Source: Mytilus edulis (Eukaryota; Mollusca; Bivalvia; Mytilida; Mytilidae). From it: a stretch of DNA of 64,000 bases. The stretch spans positions 8,297,486-8,361,485 of the forward strand of contig NC_092350.1 in the NCBI RefSeq assembly GCF_963676685.1. Reading direction: 5' to 3'. Positions 60,801 through 64,000 of this stretch are shown here, one piece after another (the first letter of the stretch is position 1; every line of letters begins with the position of its first letter). The notes below the pieces were generated by a model. The model was not told where the DNA came from and ran no database searches. It saw only the letters and a program-made list of their open reading frames with translations. The position numbers were made by a program, and so were the translations under genes.

Positions 60801-61993
60801 TTACATTTTGTATATAGACAACACGAGATGTAATTTCATTCGTAATTAGGTAATGTCAGCACTTCTGTGTTAATTTGAGTTATCATTTATATGTTCATAA
60901 TTATAGATAAACTGTAACAAAATTATGAATTTTTGAAAAACTAAGGCTTTTCTACCTCAGGAATAGATTAACGTAGATCTATTTGGCAACACTTTTAGAA
61001 ACTTTTGTTCCTCAATGCTCTTCAACGTCGTACTCTATTTGTCCTTTTAAAACATTTTTTGATTCGAGCGTCACTGATAAGTCTTTTGTAGATGAGACGC
61101 GCGTCTGGGGTAAATCTAAAATTTTAAACCTGGTTTCTATGAGGAGTTTATTTGCAACCACTGGGTCGATGCCACTAGCACTGCTGTTGGAGATTTATTT
61201 CCCGGCGGATATCACCAGCCCAGTAGTCAGCACTTCTGTGTTGATTTGAGTTATCATTGATGTGTTCATAATTATTAAATTAATCATAAATATCATAAAT
61301 TAACTGTAACAAAATTTAGATTTTTTGAAAAACTAAGGCTTTTCTACCTCAGGAATAGCTAGATTAACTTAGATCTATTTGGCAAAACTGTTAGAAATTT
61401 TAGTTCCTCAATGCTCTTCAACGTCGAACTCTATTCGGCTTTATAAATCATTTTTTATTTGAACGTCACTGAAAAGACTTTGTAGACGAAACGCGCCTCT
61501 GGCGTAAATTTAAAATTTTAATCCTGGTATCTATGATGAGTTTACATGTATTTATAACTTAGATTCCTTTTCTTTCCTGAATAGAGAATACATTTAAAAA
61601 GCACATTTATTTTTGCTATTGAATATTTGCTTAAATAAATGCATTGAAATTGGTTTACTAAGATTGTACTTACATCTAGTAAAAATAGAAAACAAGCTAT
61701 CATTTCCACTTATCATTGTAATCATATCATTAGACAACCTGTTGCAATTGGAACTGTCATTACTAGGTGGATGTGCATTTACTGAAAAAGAAAGTATCCT
61801 TATTAAGCAAATATAGACAATGTATACTACTCAATAGTTAAATTAACATCTCAGGACTTTTTAGATATTATGTCAACCTCTTTTGCAGAGAGAAATACTT
61901 ACATTTATGATTTTCATTTGTTTGTTTATCCGTACATACACATCTTAAAAATATAGATAATAGGAATATATCAAAAACCATGACCGAATCCAT
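45643..61993 (-). CDS. Ionotropic glutamate receptor, divergent (12 exons, complete)
   Basis: Exons (minus): 61993-61903, 61781-61674, 58397-58110, 57320-57130, 56096-55932, 55595-55413, 54829-54738, 53870-53780, 53391-53082, 52143-51926, 50855-50590, 45883-45643. All phases match, about 747 residues. Order: signal peptide; amino-terminal domain (to ~330); S1 with PDGAFGA and SDREKVIDF (R418 is the usual ligand-carboxylate arginine); M1 (455-473); pore loop (490-507); M3 (524-545); S2 with WGTLGSS; M4 (709-727) and a short tail. The family forms tetrameric cation channels gated by amino acids at the cell surface. Unusual: serine at the Q/R site, YSGNLTASLAV in place of SYTANLAAF, and alanine where the amine-binding acidic residue is expected (NYAFIMAKQ). 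It is shorter than the usual 850-950 residues, mainly in the amino-terminal domain and tail. It could belong to the protostome IR-like group. Confidence 0.93.
46012..46977 (+). pseudogene. Penelope-like reverse transcriptase, nearly intact, one frameshift
   Basis: The reading frame 45947-46627 contains FCNEKGKYARYTYWKCED, VYRQVVGIPMGTNCAPLIAD, FKNTYRYLDDIFSLNN and CPFLDLDISISNGKLHTKIY, then is lost at about 46543. The frame 46552-46977 resumes with PSYGVYISQLVRFARVC and RYHKLLKTFTKFFHRYKD. One missing base explains the break. The IPMG...YLDDIF motifs are reverse-transcriptase motifs B and C. The set of sequences is closest in my memory to Penelope-like elements, which is an inference. It lies on the strand opposite the iGluR, inside its last intron. 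No endonuclease domain was seen after the stop. Confidence 0.75.
47690..48000 (-). repeat. 'gatgtggtatgattgccaat' family, reverse copy
   Basis: Contains 'agttgtctcattggcactca' and 'caccacatcttcct'. In iGluR intron 11. Confidence 0.7.
48475..49581. mobile_element. hAT-like non-autonomous element with target duplication
   Basis: Terminal inverted repeats: left 'caggcatggggttatgcaaa', right ends 'attcgccccatgcctg'. Flanks 'cctgttgt' (48467-48474) and 'ccggttgt' (49582-49589) match at 7 of 8 bases, as for an 8-bp hAT duplication. The subterminal part is rich in 'taatgcattac' words in both directions. No transposase. Confidence 0.7.
48893..49160 (-). mobile_element. Repeat nested in the hAT-like element
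   Basis: Reverse copy of the 'gatgtggtatgattgccaat' family, from 'aggagcctgtaattcagtgg' to 'caatcgtaccacatcttctt'. It is younger than its host element. Confidence 0.7.
49582..49800 (-). repeat. 'gatgtggtatgattgccaat' family, reverse copy
   Basis: 'gttgttcagtggttgtctct' to 'ttacttaccacatcttctta'. It abuts the hAT-like element, which therefore probably inserted into or beside this copy. Confidence 0.55.
50265..50565 (+). repeat. Two short dispersed repeats
   Basis: 50265-50420 has 'aatcaaatgacaaaatcaaa'. 50490-50560 has 'gatgtggtatgagtgccaat'. They lie just 3' of iGluR exon 11. Confidence 0.6.
50590..50855 (-). CDS. iGluR exon 11, S2
   Basis: 266 bases, phase 0 to 2, ATTACAG-like acceptor TTTTACAG and donor AATGC|GTAAGT. 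Contains NYAFIMAKQYIDFETAGHCN. Confidence 0.93.
51926..52143 (-). CDS. iGluR exon 10, M3 gate and S2 start
   Basis: 218 bases, phase 1 to 0. Contains LAGRTLVSGWWIFCIVSIAV, YSGNLTASLAV and WGTLGSSAFQ. Confidence 0.95.
52505..52755 (+). repeat. 'gatgtggtatgattgccaat' family copy
   Basis: From 'gatgtggtatgattgccaat' to 'aaacaaacgacaacgac'. In the intron between iGluR exons 9 and 10. Confidence 0.75.
53082..53391 (-). CDS. iGluR exon 9, S1 end, M1 and pore loop
   Basis: 310 bases, phase 0 to 1. Contains NSDREKVIDFTYPF, the M1 helix and FWYMYGALLSQ, the pore loop with serine at the Q/R position. Confidence 0.95.
53780..53870 (-). CDS. iGluR exon 8, S1
   Basis: 91 bases, phase 2 to 0, coding YTVIIPPDGAFGAEL and TWTGMVGMIQSE. 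Confidence 0.9.
53945..54315 (+). repeat. Two 'gatgtggtatgattgccaat' family copies in tandem
   Basis: The first copy starts at 53955 ('gatatggtatgattgtcaat') and the second at 54134 ('gatgtggtgtgagtgccaat'). The two subtypes differ in their inner sequence. Confidence 0.7.
54703..54733 (+). repeat. Terminal fragment of the 'cgcgcgtctggcgta' family at a splice donor
   Basis: 'gttatcaaaggtaccaggat' plus 'tataatttagtac' is identical to the ends at 20264 and 28333. Homology stops at 54733, inside the donor hexamer of iGluR exon 7. Confidence 0.75.
54738..54829 (-). CDS. iGluR exon 7, S1
   Basis: 92 bases, phase 0 to 2, coding YTGLCFDILNEIARRLNF. Donor TTTTAC|GTAAGT; the last two bases of the donor hexamer fall in a dispersed repeat. 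Confidence 0.9.
55413..55595 (-). CDS. iGluR exon 6, end of amino-terminal domain into S1
   Basis: 183 bases, phase 0-0. Ends GRMLRVTTLE, the conserved start of the ligand-binding core. Confidence 0.88.
55932..56096 (-). CDS. iGluR exon 5, amino-terminal domain
   Basis: 165 bases, phase 0-0. Contains ISKWIIFSDSNFSQDDLSSF. Confidence 0.85.
57130..57320 (-). CDS. iGluR exon 4, amino-terminal domain
   Basis: 191 bases, phase 1 to 0, between TGTTTCAG and TTCG|GTAGTA. Contains VTDILAHAGVFVIVYNI. Confidence 0.85.
57555..57783. mobile_element. Inverted-repeat MITE
   Basis: Left 'tttactgtggatttatttag' with 'ttttcgtggatt'. The right end reads 'catgaaatccacgaaaactg' with 'aataatgaatccatagta', the inverse of the left. 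In the intron between iGluR exons 3 and 4. Confidence 0.6.
58110..58397 (-). CDS. iGluR exon 3, amino-terminal domain
   Basis: 288 bases, phase 1-1. Contains IEAIVIVSVLKYSGWREIVI, a typical ligand-binding-protein-like segment of the amino-terminal domain. Confidence 0.85.
58870..59110 (+). repeat. 'gatgtggtatgattgccaat' family copy, 5' part lost
   Basis: Contains 'gcataacccgctataaaag'-like inner sequence and 'caacaaacgacaaccactga'. Confidence 0.55.
60280..60640 (+). pseudogene. Strongly decayed reverse-transcriptase relic
   Basis: Short in-frame pieces across frames: GIPMGPNY, then FNNSKLSDYLEYMY, then GRLRTTLYDKI. These match the order of motifs in the other Penelope-like copies but with many stops. 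The open frame 60218-60502 runs partly out of register and is not a gene. It lies in iGluR intron 2. Confidence 0.5.
60855..61550. repeat. 371-bp tandem duplication including 'cgcgcgtctggcgta' repeats
   Basis: 'gtcagcacttctgtgtt' occurs at 60855 and 61226, and matching continues through 'gaaaaactaaggcttttcta', 'cctcaggaatag' and 'tcctcaatgctcttcaacgt'. Located in iGluR intron 2. Confidence 0.75.
61674..61781 (-). CDS. iGluR exon 2, start of amino-terminal domain
   Basis: 108 bases, phase 1-1, between TTTTTCAG and AGAT|GTAAGT; codes SSNCNRLSNDMITMISGN. Confidence 0.75.
61903..61993 (-). CDS. iGluR exon 1, signal peptide
   Basis: MDSVMVFDIFLLSIFL leader, CVCTDKQTNENHK, donor AAAT|GTAAGT in phase 1. 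Confidence 0.75.
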
Positions 61994-61999
61994 GTCATC

Positions 62000-64000
62000 C
62001 AGAATAATATAAACTAGCTATGTTCATTACAGTTTGTGAAGTTTTTAATCTACAACATTAAACATTTATAATAAATAATGATTAATATTAAATGAATCAA
62101 TGTCAGTATCAATAGGTTTATGTGTCTGCTTAACATATGATCGTTCTATTGACTAATGTGCCATGTTATAAATATGATATGTTGGTTCCGGCCATTAATC
62201 TTTTCAATTCTGATGTTAGTCATTGCAGAGAGCAAATCGATCTTTTTTTATACGTAAAATTGAGAATGGAAATGAATATTTGTATCATTTAAAGTTTTCA
62301 AGTGTTATGTCAGAAAGATAAATATAAGTGATAATCAAACAAAATGTCGTTAGACAACTGTTATTCAGAGATGCCCATTTCAATTTCAATCATAAGTAAA
62401 TGCAGAGAACGAATAAGTACTAAAATATAATGTTTTGCAATACTACAGAATGTCCTCCTCAGAAAGAGATTACCTTTAAAAGCTGTATTTGACAAAACCT
62501 TTCGGGAGGTTGAGTCCACAGTGCTTTTCACAGTTATGCTTTTTTTTATTACCTCCAATTGTTTACCCGAGTGTAAGTGAAAAGTCTGTTGTAGTGATAA
62601 CATTTGTCTGGCGTACGCGTCTGGCGTACTAAATTATAATCCTGGTACTTTTGATAACTATGTACATAAGAGTTATAGTTTTTTCCGTTTGAATGCTGCC
62701 TTACGGATGACTCTTCTGTCTAATTTAGAGTGGTATCAAAGTAAAAGATTTATAGATACATATAGATCGCTGAAATTTTAAAACAGTTGTTTTTGTCTAC
62801 CGTTTTATAATTTAATTTTAGATGTCACGAGTCTTCGGATTGGCTGACGTTGTTTTGTTTATCAGCTCATAGACATAATTTTATCATGTGATCATGACGT
62901 CATCAACGTTTTTTCATGGTTTACTCCGGGTTTAAAATGGAATTTAGAATTAAATGATCAGAAATGACTGTAATATTTTGCTGTTTATTCAAAATAACAA
63001 ATAAAATGCGGTGCGCACTTTGAAATAACCTTGTACACGGTTTATTCAGTGCACCACATTTTTGATGTTTTATCTTCAAAGACAGAAAACAAAACCATTA
63101 CAGTCATTTCTTCAGACAATTATACTTACCACGACCATTTCTATAATACATCTATTCTGTATTAACACTTCTGATTCTAGAAAGTAGGATTAAATTTGGG
63201 TTTTTGCACCAAGCGTTCGTTCGTTCCATTAAAGTGACGTTCAAATCGTAAGTAAATGGTTTATACTCCACACTGCAACTGCCAATATGACTTGTCAAAT
63301 AACATAAAAGTTACTCAAATAGGGTTATGGAGGGTATACACCACAAACTATATATCCCGAATAGGCATTACAGGATTCATACACTACACTTCATAGAAAA
63401 AAATGCAGGTTCCGTGGATTTTACCCTGTTATAACTTGCTATGTGTTATGCATATTGGTAATTTTTGAAGGTCGCGCGGGTTACCTATAGTTATCTATAA
63501 TTGCTAATTTGTATGTCATTTAGTCAATGACAGAGAATTTTCACATTGGGAATTTTACCAAATCTTCTTATCTTGTGGTGATTGCAGGGTTTGTTGCTCT
63601 CTGTAAAAGGCTTAAGATGACTCGAATGCTGAGCGTTTAAATACTTTATTGAATATAACGAAGAGGTTAATGACAGAACTGAAATATCAAGATAATTACA
63701 AATAAATAAAATTGTACCAACAAATGCATACGAATATATATTAATGAAAGCAAACAAAATATATTTTGTTAAATTACACAGTTGTAAATATATAATAACG
63801 GAAAATACAGTAAGATGACAAGTCTAAATGAAAAAAAAATGTTTATCAATATTGAAGCTAATGGAAGTGGTTAATGTTGACATTACGACTCAATATTGAA
63901 AGATATCCACAGGTAAATTAGAAAACATAAGGTATGCAATACAATAAGAAAAGTTTATGAAATTAAATGGAATATCCAAGACAAAACTTTTTTAACCATA
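62000..64000. other. Upstream flank of the iGluR gene
   Basis: Contains a repeat end at 62600-62665, foldback element family 2 copy B (62810-63110) and a diverged dispersed repeat at 63410-63570. No exon recognised; the open frame 62361-62603 has no known motif. The region just upstream of 61993 should hold the iGluR promoter; I saw no clear TATA box. Confidence 0.5.
62810..63110 (-). mobile_element. Foldback element family 2, copy B
   Basis: Inverted copy of 10358-10630. Tail 62820-62955 contains 'gatcatgacgtcatcaacgt' and 'catggtttactccgggttta'. The hairpin at 62961-63110 has arms 'gaaatgactgtaatatt' and its complement around 'gcggtgcgcactttgaaata'. Confidence 0.75.

Overview
This is animal genomic DNA from a bivalve mollusc, most likely a mussel of the genus Mytilus or a close relative. 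The evidence is short exons with GT-AG introns, AT-rich non-coding DNA, and dispersed repeats that I recognise as mussel families. Examples are the 'gatgtggtatgattgccaat' family and the 'cgcgcgtctggcgta' family. The species call rests on recall of those repeats and was not searched.

All spliced protein genes I can support lie on the minus strand. From the right end: (1) 61993 to 45643 is a complete 12-exon ionotropic glutamate receptor of about 747 residues. It has a signal peptide, amino-terminal domain, S1/M1/pore/M3/S2/M4, and a poly(A) signal. Several pore and ligand-site residues are unusual. (2) 39643 to 31298 is a complete 6-exon single-pass receptor of 346 residues. It has a signal peptide, a short EGF-like cysteine-rich ectodomain, one membrane helix, and a tyrosine-rich tail with an ITAM-like spacing. 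(3) About 26846 to 24062 holds two good exons and one weaker exon of a cysteine-rich extracellular protein, with no 3' end found. A broken Ig-like exon lies nearby at 28207-28324. (4) 20744 to 2498 is a gene whose exons fit together by phase into a 507-residue reading frame: membrane anchor, one Ig domain, one HEPN domain of the DZIP3 type with an intact R-x4-H motif, then a second HEPN domain without that motif. It may be one gene or two adjacent genes.

The rest is mainly repeats. There are four Penelope-like reverse-transcriptase relics, one nearly intact and antisense in the last glutamate-receptor intron. There are two foldback families, each seen in two copies, that carry TGACGTCA palindromes. 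There is a hAT-like element with a recognisable 8-bp target duplication, several inverted-repeat MITEs, a roughly 165-bp tandem array of about nine units, a 642-bp tandem duplication and a 26-bp minisatellite. One repeat end supplies part of a splice donor in the glutamate receptor gene.

The novel candidate is the Ig-HEPN-HEPN membrane protein. HEPN domains with R-x4-H are often RNases. The Ig domain lacks its second cysteine, which suits a cytosolic position. A membrane-tethered RNA-cleaving or RNA-sensing immune protein, paired with a pseudo-HEPN, is therefore a reasonable hypothesis. Its neighbours, an ITAM-like receptor and a cysteine-rich receptor fragment, suggest an immune-type receptor neighbourhood. 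No tRNA, rRNA, CRISPR or operon was seen.
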